The notes beneath the pieces are model-generated. The model had not been told where the DNA came from, did no database searches, and saw nothing but the letters and a program-made list of their open reading frames with translations. From NCBI GenBank assembly GCA_017620015.1, contig JAFZRE010000015.1:62001-126000 (forward strand): a stretch of 64,000 nt of DNA. The letters run 5' to 3'. This DNA comes from Bacteroidales bacterium (GTDB taxonomy: Bacteria; Bacteroidota; Bacteroidia; Bacteroidales; ML635J-15). How positions within the stretch are numbered: the stretch's first letter is position 1; every line of letters begins with the position of its first letter. A program made the position numbers and the translations under genes. Shown here in pieces: positions 45,059 to 54,306 of the stretch.

Positions 45059-46051
45059 TTAACCTATTTGATACCATTCATTAGTTGTCGCATTACTATT
45101 CTTAGGCAAATCATTAACATCCAATCTTGGCAACTTATATAATGCGTCAGAACCATCAGCCTTCAAATCTGCAACTGCAACTTTAGTCGTGAATCCCATC
45201 TGACATCCATGCTGCTTCAACAAAGAAATAGTATCATCATTATAATCTCCATAAGGATAACAAATTGTCCATTTTTTTGTATCGGCACCAACCATATCAA
45301 GGAACTCAAGACTTTTAGCTATCTCAAATTCCTGCTTATCTTTTGGCAATGAACTTAGCCAATAGTGATCATAACCATGACTACCTATGTGCATTCCGCA
45401 ATCAACCATACATCTTATCTGGTCTATACTCATATATAGTTCACGGCTAAACACACTTTCATCCATGCCAACACTTCTCTCAAACAATTTCGTACTTAAA
45501 TCCCTTCGCAATTGCTCTGGCAATGCCACCTGTAATAAGCGTTTGATAAACACCACCTCTTTTGAGTCAAACCTATTAGCCACAGCAAGCCGTTCAAAAT
45601 AACTGTCGAAAGACTCCAGTCCGTATTTTTCACGATTCATTTCCAGCAAACTACGCAACTCACTAAGAAGTCGAGGCATCATTTCAATAGGCGTGCTAGC
45701 CAAAATAAAATGTATCTTATTCACATCCAACACTGTATGCTCTGTTACTGCTTTGACGGGAGGAAAGAATGCCCCTTGAATGTGCTCATGTTCCAATATT
45801 GGGAATGCATAAGTAAAATGGTCTGCATAAGCATCATCGAATGTCAACAAAATAGCCTTATCCGGCAAACACTCTCCTCCTTTTGCATAACTATCAAGAA
45901 CCTGTTCTACTGTTACTGGAATATAATGCCTTTTTATATACTGTATTTGTTCCTTGAACAGCCTTACATCGCAACCCTTGATTTCAGGGAATCGTGAATT
46001 TTTTAAATCACGAACATAGTGGTACATAACCACGGTTAGTTTACTTGCCAT
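45059..46051 (-). CDS. polysaccharide deacetylase-family protein
   Basis: 330 residues. AILLTFDDAYADHFTYAFP is NodB motif 1 and HIGSHGYDHYWLSSL holds the HxxxH; CYPYGDYNDDTISLL is motif 3. No signal peptide is visible. It lies between LegG and a GNAT-like gene, as in other nonulosonic-acid loci, and may remove an N-acyl group from a sugar precursor so that another acyl group can be added. Confidence 0.87.
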   Translation of the reverse strand: MASKLTVVMYHYVRDLKNSRFPEIKGCDVRLFKEQIQYIKRHYIPVTVEQVLDSYAKGGECLPDKAILLTFDDAYADHFTYAFPILEHEHIQGAFFPPVKAVTEHTVLDVNKIHFILASTPIEMMPRLLSELRSLLEMNREKYGLESFDSYFERLAVANRFDSKEVVFIKRLLQVALPEQLRRDLSTKLFERSVGMDESVFSRELYMSIDQIRCMVDCGMHIGSHGYDHYWLSSLPKDKQEFEIAKSLEFLDMVGADTKKWTICYPYGDYNDDTISLLKQHGCQMGFTTKVAVADLKADGSDALYKLPRLDVNDLPKNSNATTNEWYQIG

Positions 46052-46059
46052 AATTAATT

Positions 46060-47088
46060 TTATAAAATGTTTGGTCTATCCTGATCTGAATCACCTTTAA
46101 ATGCAACATAAGGGAACGATGACTTATAGCCTATCTCTATCTTTACATTCCTCCTCTCAAAAGGCTCGAAATAATTAGGCACAATCACATCCGACTGTTG
46201 CAAATCCAACTGCTGGAATCCTAATTTGCAGAACAAATCTTCTGGCAATCCAAAATTCATCAAATCAACATACTCAATATTTTCTTTTATCATGCGTTCT
46301 TGCATTGCATCATAAAGACTACCAACATTTGATAAATTTCCAAGAACATCAACTATCCTATAAATAGATATACCACCAATATTGTGTTTTCTTACCACAA
46401 AAATAACATGCATACCATCATTATTTTCTACACCCCAAAAATCATAGTGATATATAGGATGCTTTTTATACCTATTAATGATATATTCCACACTTTTAAG
46501 TGGACGATAAACACATGCAATATCATGGTTAGAAAATTGCATAATATCTAAATCTTTTATCAATGCCTTTTTTGACACTCTGCTAGGATTACCTTTTATT
46601 AGATTTACACCCACTTTAAAGTCTGTCACTTGTTCACTGGCAATGTAATAATGACGCATATACTCAACAGGTATTCTGGATGCCAGATAAATCCGTTTCG
46701 CAATATCACTAATACCAATGGCCGCGTATGATTGAAAATTTGGAAGCCTAAAAATTTTATGCCACACATAAAATGCGGCGTTGTTTATTTCATCATTTAC
46801 CACATCTGTACGAAATTTCCATATCGCTCCCCAGTAATCTCCCTGCGCAGAAAGATTAGAATCATATTGTGATGTCGGGATAAACCCCACAAGAGCATCG
46901 TACTCCTTAGTTTCATTATTCTCCGCAACAATAAAATTATAAGTACCTTTATTACTATTGAAGTGTTGGAAATCAAGTAATATCTTAGACTTTACTAACG
47001 CATGTCCCTTTTTCCAATGCTTGTCAATAAACTCTACAAGTTTTTCAACCTCATCCTGAGGAACCTCTTTAAATGTATATTTACTCAT
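46060..47088 (-). CDS. GNAT-like protein of unknown substrate (two acyltransferase-like halves)
   Basis: 342 residues without transmembrane segments. The first half (KEVPQDEVEKLVEFIDKHW, YDALVGFIPTSQYD) and second half (GMHVIFVVRKHNIGGISIYR, ENIEYVDLMNFGLPEDLF, KLGFQ) each resemble a GNAT fold, as in FemAB-like or sugar N-acyltransferases. I do not recognise a named family. It is coupled to the SDR gene by ATGA, so it may use an ACP-bound acyl group made by that set. Confidence 0.6.
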   Translation of the reverse strand: MSKYTFKEVPQDEVEKLVEFIDKHWKKGHALVKSKILLDFQHFNSNKGTYNFIVAENNETKEYDALVGFIPTSQYDSNLSAQGDYWGAIWKFRTDVVNDEINNAAFYVWHKIFRLPNFQSYAAIGISDIAKRIYLASRIPVEYMRHYYIASEQVTDFKVGVNLIKGNPSRVSKKALIKDLDIMQFSNHDIACVYRPLKSVEYIINRYKKHPIYHYDFWGVENNDGMHVIFVVRKHNIGGISIYRIVDVLGNLSNVGSLYDAMQERMIKENIEYVDLMNFGLPEDLFCKLGFQQLDLQQSDVIVPNYFEPFERRNVKIEIGYKSSFPYVAFKGDSDQDRPNIL

Positions 47089-47813
47089 ATAGTTCCATTA
47101 TCTACATAAACATTCTGACCTGTGATACTACATGCTTTATCAGAAAGCAGGAAAGCAACCGTTTCTGCCACAGAACCGACATTAGTAGCTGCTTTTAATG
47201 ATGTGCGGGCATAAATTTTAGCACGCTGCTCTTCGGTAAGAGACGCGCTCATAGCTGTTGCCATAAAACCAGGAACCACCACATTGCTACGAATACCCAA
47301 TTGCCCCCACTCTCTAGCCGTATCTTTTGAGAAAGCTTCAATAGCACCTTTACTAGACGCATACATAGCCAATCCCTTATAGCCCGTGTGAACGCTAATG
47401 GAGGAGATATGCACAATGCTACCCCTTGTCTTGTGAAGCAACATATTACGAATAGCATACTTAGTTATCACCATTGGAGTAAACACATTCACCTCATACA
47501 TAGCCTTTAATCGGTCTATATTCAAATTTGTCACAATGTCATCGTAGGCCACAGCAGCATTGTTTACATATCCGTCAAGCAAAATGTCGTTCGTGACAAA
47601 TTCTTTGAACACACTCTTACGAACACCGCCAGAATCTGCCAAATCAATACTTTTGAAAAAAAGATGTCCAATATATTCCTGCTCCAAAACTTTAAATTCA
47701 TCTGTATAGGAGCGAGCTATGCCATATACATTATAACCTTCACGCAATAGTACTCGGCAAATCTCTAAACCAACTCCGCGCGAACAACCGGTAACTAATA
47801 TATTTTTACTCAT
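47085..47813 (-). CDS. SDR oxidoreductase (FabG-like)
   Basis: 242 residues. ILVTGCSRGVGLEICRVL (NADP motif), VNNAAVAYDD, SSISVHTGYKGLAMYASSK with YxxxK, and the C-terminal AVAFLLSDKACSITGQNVYV typical of FabG-like reductases. It directly follows an ACP and ligase pair with four-base overlaps, so a 3-oxoacyl-ACP reductase role fits; a sugar reductase such as PtmA is possible. Confidence 0.88.
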   Translation of the reverse strand: MSKNILVTGCSRGVGLEICRVLLREGYNVYGIARSYTDEFKVLEQEYIGHLFFKSIDLADSGGVRKSVFKEFVTNDILLDGYVNNAAVAYDDIVTNLNIDRLKAMYEVNVFTPMVITKYAIRNMLLHKTRGSIVHISSISVHTGYKGLAMYASSKGAIEAFSKDTAREWGQLGIRSNVVVPGFMATAMSASLTEEQRAKIYARTSLKAATNVGSVAETVAFLLSDKACSITGQNVYVDNGTI

Positions 47814-49024
47814 AATCTTTTCATTTTACCTGTTCTTGTTAATGAAAGTTCCTCTACAAACTTGATTCGACGTGGCACTTTATAGTCTTGTAGTTGTGTA
47901 GCAAGAAACTTCTTTATATCTAGTTCCGTCAGCACAACTCCAAATTCAAGCACAAGGTCTGCACATAGCACATTGCCTAGTATAGAATTTGCCTTACCAT
48001 AAACCATCGCCTGCTTAATCCCGTCAATCCCCATAATAACATCCTCCACCTCACTGGGGTTAACTTTGTACCCTCCCACATTGACAAGTTCGTTTTTGCG
48101 ACTCTTGAAACGGAAAAGGCCTTCAGCTTCATTAACCCACTCAATCAAATCGCCAGAATGATAATAATCATCTATAAATTTAAAACTATCAGAATATCCA
48201 AGCAACGACTTGTGAATCAATAGTTCATCATCAAATATTTTAAACTTGTCTTTGATAGCCTCTGGAATCTGAAAGCAATCACCCTTGGACGCAAACAGAG
48301 AACCAGCCTCTGTGGATGCATACACATTGTTGATTTTTGCATTTGGAAAAATCTTTGTTATGGAATCATATAGACGCGGGTCTGATTTCTCTCCTCCTAA
48401 TGTCACACGAACTACTCCATCATAAGATTGTTCGAACGGCAAAAGCAAACGATAGAATGTTGGTGTTGCAGAGATATGCGTAATTCCCTTTTCTATTATC
48501 TGTCGATATACATATTCACGAGGCTTGTTAAATACATTGACTAGTGTATTTTGGTTTTCAAATGCCTGAAAAAACACCTGCAAGCCTGCCATATGGGTTG
48601 GATTATATGCGTATGCCCATATTTGTCCCTTATACTTGTCGCCAATACGCACAGTACGTGTCAGTGTCTGAATGTTATGCACAACTTTCTTAGGCTGTCC
48701 CGTTGTACCGGAAGTAAATATAGTAATCTCCGACTTAGAATTCTGCACGGCAGACACCACTTCTTCCATATTATGAAAAAAAGATGACGATATACATTCT
48801 GCAACATTTATCTTGCTTTCATCCAATCCTTCTATCTCAAATGGATTTATATCAGAATCTAACAACACCAATGGCTTACTTGCAACAAGAGCCTTCAACA
48901 TATTGACAAAATAGTAATAAACATCAGTCGTCTTGAAATATGGATAATAATTAGTTTTTGTATTGAGTAATCTCAACACACCATCATAGTCATATTTCTG
49001 TTCATTATCAAAAAGGAACATCAT
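47810..49024 (-). CDS. acyl-adenylating ligase (AMP-binding), short form
   Basis: 404 residues, shorter than most. SEITIFTSGTTGQPKKVVHN is the P-loop, NNVYASTEAGSLFA the adenylate-binding block, YHSGDLIEWV and FRFKSRKNELVNVGGYKVNP the hinge, and the last residues SLTRTGKMKRL hold the catalytic Lys. The N-terminal domain is reduced. It starts by TAATG overlap with the ACP gene and probably loads that ACP with a small acid. Confidence 0.88.
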   Translation of the reverse strand: MMFLFDNEQKYDYDGVLRLLNTKTNYYPYFKTTDVYYYFVNMLKALVASKPLVLLDSDINPFEIEGLDESKINVAECISSSFFHNMEEVVSAVQNSKSEITIFTSGTTGQPKKVVHNIQTLTRTVRIGDKYKGQIWAYAYNPTHMAGLQVFFQAFENQNTLVNVFNKPREYVYRQIIEKGITHISATPTFYRLLLPFEQSYDGVVRVTLGGEKSDPRLYDSITKIFPNAKINNVYASTEAGSLFASKGDCFQIPEAIKDKFKIFDDELLIHKSLLGYSDSFKFIDDYYHSGDLIEWVNEAEGLFRFKSRKNELVNVGGYKVNPSEVEDVIMGIDGIKQAMVYGKANSILGNVLCADLVLEFGVVLTELDIKKFLATQLQDYKVPRRIKFVEELSLTRTGKMKRL

Positions 49025-49245
49025 TACTTACCCAATTTTACTATTATTTCACCAATGGTATTTACCAATCCATCCTCAAAGATGTCTACATCAAATTCGT
49101 CTTCAATTTTTACAGTTAATTCTGCAAGATCAAAACTAGTAAATTCCAAATCACTACGCAAATTCATTTCCGGCGTAATATCTTCCAATTCCGGCAAATT
49201 CTTGCCTTTGCGAATACTATTAATGATTAATTGTAGCTTTTCCAT
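49024..49245 (-). CDS. acyl carrier protein
   Basis: 73 residues, acidic. Phosphopantetheine Ser37 is in EFTSFDLAELTVKIE (unusual FTSF in place of DSL). It is translated just before its ligase, so the two form a dedicated pair. Confidence 0.85.
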   Translation of the reverse strand: MEKLQLIINSIRKGKNLPELEDITPEMNLRSDLEFTSFDLAELTVKIEDEFDVDIFEDGLVNTIGEIIVKLGK

Positions 49246-49282
49246 TTCTATTTAATTATATTTTATTTATAAAACTGTTTTT

Positions 49283-50296
49283 CTATTCAAGCCTTATCAG
49301 TTCATCCTCTTCGAAATCACAAATAGCCTTTGTTCCAATCACTTCATTCCAGCGCATAGGAGAAATCCCTGTACCAGGTCGTTTTACCGTAAGGTTATTT
49401 TCTGAAAGCATCTCCCCCTTCTTAATATCACAAGCAGCAATTATACTTTTACGAGCAATTGCAATATTTTTACGCTCACTTTCACTAACATGCTTTGTCC
49501 CATCACCATTTAAGGCTTTCTCAATATTACGGATTGCGCTTACCATTGCCTTTAACTCATCGGGTTCAAGGCTAGCTTTGTGATCCGGCCCATCCATATT
49601 GTGGTCAAGAGTGAAATGCTTTTCAATAACAGTTGCACCTAAGGCCACAGCTGCAATGGGAACTTCAATGCCCCTTGTATGGTCACTATATCCAACCTCC
49701 ACTCCAAATTCCTTTCTTAAAGCATCCATCGCCTTCAGGTTAACATCCTCAAAAGGTGTGGGATATTCTGTATTACAATGTAGTAGAATTAAATTCTCCT
49801 TTGACAATCCATTATTATATAATACATCAACAGCTGCTCGCACATCAGCCATATCGCACATACCAGTACTGAGTATTGTTTTTTCATTATAAGCCGCGAT
49901 GCGTTTCAAGAACGGATAGTTGGTCACTTCACCTGACGGTATTTTCCACAATCCAAGATTCAACGAATGAAGAAAATCTACGCTATCTAAATCAAAAGCT
50001 GTAGAAAAGAATTTGATGCCCAATCTATTACAATAATCAATCAAAACCTGATGATTGTCATACGACAACTCCAATTTCTTTACCATTTCTAATTGAGACT
50101 CTTCTTCTTTTTTCGTGTTTGCTATCTGATAATCAGCTTTCTTTGCATTCCTAGAGACACCCTTTTCCGATTTAAAAGTTTGAAACTTAACATAATCAGC
50201 CCCTGCATCGAATGCCTTATCTACGAGCCGCTTTGCCAATTCTAACGAACCATTGTGATTCACTCCTGCTTCTGCAATAATTATAGTATGATTCAT
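49283..50296 (-). CDS. legI: N-acetylneuraminate/legionaminate synthase (LegI/NeuB)
   Basis: 337 residues. IIIAEAGVNHNGSLELAKRL, DYVKFQTFKSE, LWKIPSGEVTNYPFL, TEYPTPFEDVNLKAM and EKHFTLDHNMDGPDHKASL are NeuB-family blocks; the C-terminal SAF (antifreeze-like) domain covers about 280-337. It condenses phosphoenolpyruvate with the 6-deoxy diacetamido sugar to give the nonulosonic acid. Its start overlaps the LegH stop as ATGA. Confidence 0.93.
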   Translation of the reverse strand: MNHTIIIAEAGVNHNGSLELAKRLVDKAFDAGADYVKFQTFKSEKGVSRNAKKADYQIANTKKEEESQLEMVKKLELSYDNHQVLIDYCNRLGIKFFSTAFDLDSVDFLHSLNLGLWKIPSGEVTNYPFLKRIAAYNEKTILSTGMCDMADVRAAVDVLYNNGLSKENLILLHCNTEYPTPFEDVNLKAMDALRKEFGVEVGYSDHTRGIEVPIAAVALGATVIEKHFTLDHNMDGPDHKASLEPDELKAMVSAIRNIEKALNGDGTKHVSESERKNIAIARKSIIAACDIKKGEMLSENNLTVKRPGTGISPMRWNEVIGTKAICDFEEDELIRLE

Positions 50297-50937
50297 ATCA
50301 TTCTATTTTTATAAATTTTAAATCCAATATTACTAGTACAAATACTTGGTTCTTCTATGTTTCTATTCAAATACGTCATAGCATCTACCGCACAATCGGA
50401 ACACAAATGCGTACCTTGATACACGAAAGAATTTGCACCAAACAAACATCTATCACCAACCTTAACACATCCGCTTATCTTTGCTCCTGGATTTATAATA
50501 TTATCATTTCCAATAACAGAATTATGCCCTATAGTTGTTGCGATATTGATAAGATTATGATTGCCAACTATAGCCTCTGAAGATATTACTGCATAAGCAG
50601 ACACAAAATTACCAACTCCCATTAGCGCTGATGATGAAATAAATGCTGTAGGATGAATAACATTAATAGGCACGGCTGCATTTTGCTCCATTAAGGCACG
50701 GTATTTCTTACGAAGTTTCTGATTGGAAAATCCAATTATGTAGAACTTTTGTTTCACCTTTTCAAAATGACAATTTAAATCCTTATCCTCTACAAAAGAA
50801 TAACGGCAAAATCCTCCATTTTCAATCACATTTACAATACAATCAAAATCATTGGTAACTAAATCAATAGTCTCCCTTATCTCTAAAGCAGTACTTGCTC
50901 CTCCTATAATATATAAAGCTGTTTTATACTGTTCCAT
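50293..50937 (-). CDS. legH: sugar N-acetyltransferase, hexapeptide type (LegH/NeuD/PglD-like)
   Basis: 214 residues. The N-terminal Rossmann-like part (TALYIIGGASTALEI) and C-terminal left-handed beta helix (NLINIATTIGHNSVIG, VGDRCLFGANSFVYQG) are the PglD/NeuD layout. Between LegC and LegI it most likely acetylates the 4-amino sugar. O-acetylation of the finished acid is the alternative. Confidence 0.82.
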   Translation of the reverse strand: MEQYKTALYIIGGASTALEIRETIDLVTNDFDCIVNVIENGGFCRYSFVEDKDLNCHFEKVKQKFYIIGFSNQKLRKKYRALMEQNAAVPINVIHPTAFISSSALMGVGNFVSAYAVISSEAIVGNHNLINIATTIGHNSVIGNDNIINPGAKISGCVKVGDRCLFGANSFVYQGTHLCSDCAVDAMTYLNRNIEEPSICTSNIGFKIYKNRMI

Positions 50938-50976
50938 TTTTATATAATCCTGCTACATATTCATTATAACGAACAT

Positions 50977-52122
50977 TTAAAGTCTTACACTACTTGGTAT
51001 ATTCACCACCCTATCAGCAAACCATATAGTATTCTCCAAACTATCATGCTGACACTTTTCAAACATTGGCAAGCGATTCATCAGTTCCCAAATAGGACGA
51101 GTCATTACTCCGTTGTCGTTTGTTTCTTGCAAAAACTTCTGCTGAGCATCCTTGTCTTTCAAAATAACTGCGTTCAACCAATAGTTTGAGAAACTATCTG
51201 CCGGCTCTGTAAAGAATTCAATTCCATCTACATTCTTAAAGAACTCCTCGTATGCTTTGGCAGTCTCTCGCTTGTCTGCTATATACTCATCCAAATGTTC
51301 CAACTGGGCGCAGCCCAACGCAGCATTAATATTTGGCATACGGTAATTATAACCAATATGGTCGTGACGGAACTCCCAACGGTGCGGAACCTTGGCCTGA
51401 GTAGTAAGATGCTTTGCTAATGTGCCAAGTTCTTCGTCCATAAACAGCAACATACCGCCACCGCCCGTGGTAATAGTCTTGTTTCCATTGAAACTCAAAG
51501 CACCAACCTTTCCAAATAGACCAGTGTGAATACCTTTGTATTTGCTACCTATGCTTTCGGCAGCATCCTCCACTAGTTCTATGCGATATTCTGCACATAT
51601 ATCTGCAATTTCCTCAATACGAACCGGATGCCCAAAAGTATGCATAGGTACGCAGGCTTTTATTCGTCTGCCAGTACTTTTATTATAGCATTGTCCGTTA
51701 CGAATCTCAGAGTTTTTCTGCAACCAATCTTTCAGTGCATCTGGCGACAGTCCCATTGTGCTTTTATCCACATCAATAAAAACGGGATGAGCGCCAGTAT
51801 AACTGATAGCATTACAAGTAGCAATAAAAGTAAGGGCTTGTGTCAACACCTCATCGTCTCGTTCCACACCCACCAGCATCATTGCCATGTGCAGAGCATT
51901 TGTGCCGCTTACACATACCACGGCTTTCTTGGCTCCAGTATATTCCGCCATATCATTTTCGAAACGGTCAACAAACTTGCCTACACTACTTACAAAAGTC
52001 GTATCAATACACTCGTTGAGATATTTCTTTTCGTTGCCAATAAAAACAGGGACAGATAAAGGAACGAATTCTGCACCTCCGTAAATGTCATGTATAAAAT
52101 CTATTATTTTCTTATATTCCAT
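50977..52122 (-). CDS. legC: LegC-type sugar aminotransferase (DegT family)
   Basis: 381 residues. The PLP lysine is K215 in ALSFNGNKTITTGGGG; VSSVGKFVDRFE and VPVFIGNEKKYLNECID near the start are typical of LegC. It aminates the 4-keto sugar made by LegB. Its first bases overlap the end of the acyltransferase gene by 19. Confidence 0.93.
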   Translation of the reverse strand: MEYKKIIDFIHDIYGGAEFVPLSVPVFIGNEKKYLNECIDTTFVSSVGKFVDRFENDMAEYTGAKKAVVCVSGTNALHMAMMLVGVERDDEVLTQALTFIATCNAISYTGAHPVFIDVDKSTMGLSPDALKDWLQKNSEIRNGQCYNKSTGRRIKACVPMHTFGHPVRIEEIADICAEYRIELVEDAAESIGSKYKGIHTGLFGKVGALSFNGNKTITTGGGGMLLFMDEELGTLAKHLTTQAKVPHRWEFRHDHIGYNYRMPNINAALGCAQLEHLDEYIADKRETAKAYEEFFKNVDGIEFFTEPADSFSNYWLNAVILKDKDAQQKFLQETNDNGVMTRPIWELMNRLPMFEKCQHDSLENTIWFADRVVNIPSSVRL

Positions 52123-53183
52123 ATTTTTAAAACCAATGATTTACATTTAGGATACATATATGAGAAAACCACCTCTCGAATTTTATCAATCAAAACTGCA
52201 CAAATCACAATTCCGACAAACAAACAAACCAATGCCAATAAATGATACAAAAACGGCTTGTCATACAAATGCCCACAATACCAATAATAATGCTGCTTTA
52301 GATTAGGATGCATATGCAACAAATATACTGCAAAAATTGAACTGCCAATATAATTAACAAATTTGCTGTTTAACTTTATTGAATAAAACACAAAAAACAA
52401 GCAGATACTTTCAAGAATCACTAATGGATTGCTATACGAATATATAAATGACTTTTGGATAGTCATATAGTCGTTACCTTGTACAATCAACATATATAAA
52501 GCTATAACAGTGATTACCAATGCAATCACAATATACGACAAAAGACTTTTCCATCGAGCAACAAGAATCCTATCCTTATATAGATACAACAATCTGCCAA
52601 TCAAATATATTCCGCAAAGAGCAAGTGTATTATATCCCCTACTGAAATTCATCGAAGAACCTACCCAATGGGAATAAACCTCAAATATAACAAATAATAT
52701 TACCCAAGCTAATATAAATCGTTTATGAATCTTTTCTACAAATGCATTTAATAATGGAGACAAAATATACAATCCCAAATATGCTTCGACAAACCACCAA
52801 TCACCAATCATACAATTGAAACGATGGAACATATCCGAATAAGAGAAGGGAACCTTTCCCAATACAAGCAACAAGAAATAAATACCCAAAGACCAAAAAT
52901 AGACTTGAAAAGCAAAACCTAGAAACGACTTCCATTTCCATTTAATACCAAAGAATCCAGATATAAGCACAAATACATTAACTGCACATACACACAAAGA
53001 TTCCCTAAAATAATCTAGACAGACGCCAAAAGAAAAACTATGAATATAACCGTCGCTACCTGAAGCCCTATTCCATGCAAAACTATGCAAAGACAGAATC
53101 ATTATCATAGAAACAATCCTAAGCAGCTCAATATTAGAACTTCGCGGTTTTATCTGCGTATTATTATCCATTATATGAATCAT
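52104..53183 (-). CDS. membrane acyltransferase, acyltransferase_3 family
   Basis: 359 residues and about ten hydrophobic segments. SSNIELLRIVSMIMILSLHS is the classic acyltransferase_3 start with the conserved His, and NVFVLISGFFGIKWKWKSF follows. It probably O-acetylates the glycan from the membrane. The ATG is overlapped as ATGA by a 30-codon remnant. Confidence 0.88.
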   Translation of the reverse strand: MIHIMDNNTQIKPRSSNIELLRIVSMIMILSLHSFAWNRASGSDGYIHSFSFGVCLDYFRESLCVCAVNVFVLISGFFGIKWKWKSFLGFAFQVYFWSLGIYFLLLVLGKVPFSYSDMFHRFNCMIGDWWFVEAYLGLYILSPLLNAFVEKIHKRFILAWVILFVIFEVYSHWVGSSMNFSRGYNTLALCGIYLIGRLLYLYKDRILVARWKSLLSYIVIALVITVIALYMLIVQGNDYMTIQKSFIYSYSNPLVILESICLFFVFYSIKLNSKFVNYIGSSIFAVYLLHMHPNLKQHYYWYCGHLYDKPFLYHLLALVCLFVGIVICAVLIDKIREVVFSYMYPKCKSLVLKIWNIRK

Positions 53184-53272
53184 CTATGTCTTTTGACAAT
53201 ATTATTACCCAACTCTTTGCATTTTATTTGTAGGAAGTCCATTCCCACATACAACTGCTTAAAACTATATGG
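53180..53272 (-). other. possible 3-prime remnant of a lost gene
   Basis: A 30-codon open frame ending KQLYVGMDFLQIKCKELGNN plus IVKRHR overlaps the acyltransferase start as ATGA. No long gene lies upstream in this frame (a stop precedes it). It looks like the tail of a deleted operon gene, but no family is recognisable. Confidence 0.3.
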
Positions 53273-53290
53273 TTATTTATGAATTCCCTA

Positions 53291-54265
53291 TTAAATATTT
53301 TTGTATTTCTTTTCATCTGGGTCATTAAGGAAACCATTCTGTACAACAGTTATAATTTGCCTGATACCATCAGGAACGGTTTTTGTAATCTTAAAACCTA
53401 GACGTTGCCATATTTTATCAAAAGAAACTCTATAATCTCGTGGATCTTCGTTTTTCTGTACATATTTTACCTTTGCATCAGGAAGCTGTTTTCTTATCTC
53501 ATAAACTATCATCTGCTTAGTATAGTTTTCATCTGTACATCCGACATTAAAAACATCATATGCGACCAATTCATCATCAGCCTTTAACACAGCAATAACG
53601 CCACGACACAAATCAACAACATGACAATATGGTCGCCAAAACTGCTCACCAAACACCACTAACTCGCGTCCCATCGCTAATTCTTTGGTAAATTCATTAA
53701 CCGTAAGATCAAAACGGATACGAGGGGAAAGTCCATAAACCGTTGAAAAACGCAAACATGTAGGTTTACAAACATTATACTTGGGTTGTGAAAGAAGATA
53801 CTTTTCTACTTCTACCTTCGTCTCAGCATAAAGTGATACTGGAGCAAGTTTTGAATCTTCATTAACATAAGCATTTGGATCATCCATCTTACCATAATTA
53901 CTACATGTTGATGCCATTATAAATTTCTTTACTCCTAATTCATTAGCAAGAGTATAAAACAACCTAGCTCCATCTACATTAGTACTGCGAGCTAAATCAG
54001 GCTCTTTTGCACATGCAGGATCACCAACGATTGCGGCCAGATTCACAGCATAATCTACATCTTTCAATGCCTTTCGCAAATCTTCTTCCTTGCGAATATC
54101 ACCTTTTACAAATTCAAAATTATCATTGTTTAAAAGTTCCACAATAGCTTCTCCGCCAAAACGAAGAATATCTATTACTCGTACTTTGTATCCCTCATCA
54201 AGAAGAAGCTTGACAAGAACGCTACCTATATATCCTGCTCCGCCTGAAATCAATACTCGTTTCAT
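53291..54265 (-). CDS. NAD-dependent sugar epimerase (extended SDR)
   Basis: 324 residues. RVLISGGAGYIGSVLVKLL is the NAD motif (GGxGxxG), MASTCSNYGK the Ser region and SLYAETKVEVEKYL the YxxxK. AVNLAAIVGDPACAKEPD and FWRPYCHVVDLCRG occur in CDP/NDP-sugar epimerases. It lacks the usual features I associate with LegB, so I do not call it the missing dehydratase. Reaction unknown. Confidence 0.85.
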   Translation of the reverse strand: MKRVLISGGAGYIGSVLVKLLLDEGYKVRVIDILRFGGEAIVELLNNDNFEFVKGDIRKEEDLRKALKDVDYAVNLAAIVGDPACAKEPDLARSTNVDGARLFYTLANELGVKKFIMASTCSNYGKMDDPNAYVNEDSKLAPVSLYAETKVEVEKYLLSQPKYNVCKPTCLRFSTVYGLSPRIRFDLTVNEFTKELAMGRELVVFGEQFWRPYCHVVDLCRGVIAVLKADDELVAYDVFNVGCTDENYTKQMIVYEIRKQLPDAKVKYVQKNEDPRDYRVSFDKIWQRLGFKITKTVPDGIRQIITVVQNGFLNDPDEKKYKNI

Positions 54266-54306
54266 ACTCTTATTATTTTTATTGTTTATAAATATTCTAA
54301 TTTTTA

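Noticed and set aside
53291..54265. Extended SDR as the missing LegB dehydratase
   Set aside because: NAD and YxxxK motifs are present, but the sequence around them resembles general NDP-sugar epimerases and I see no LegB-specific feature.
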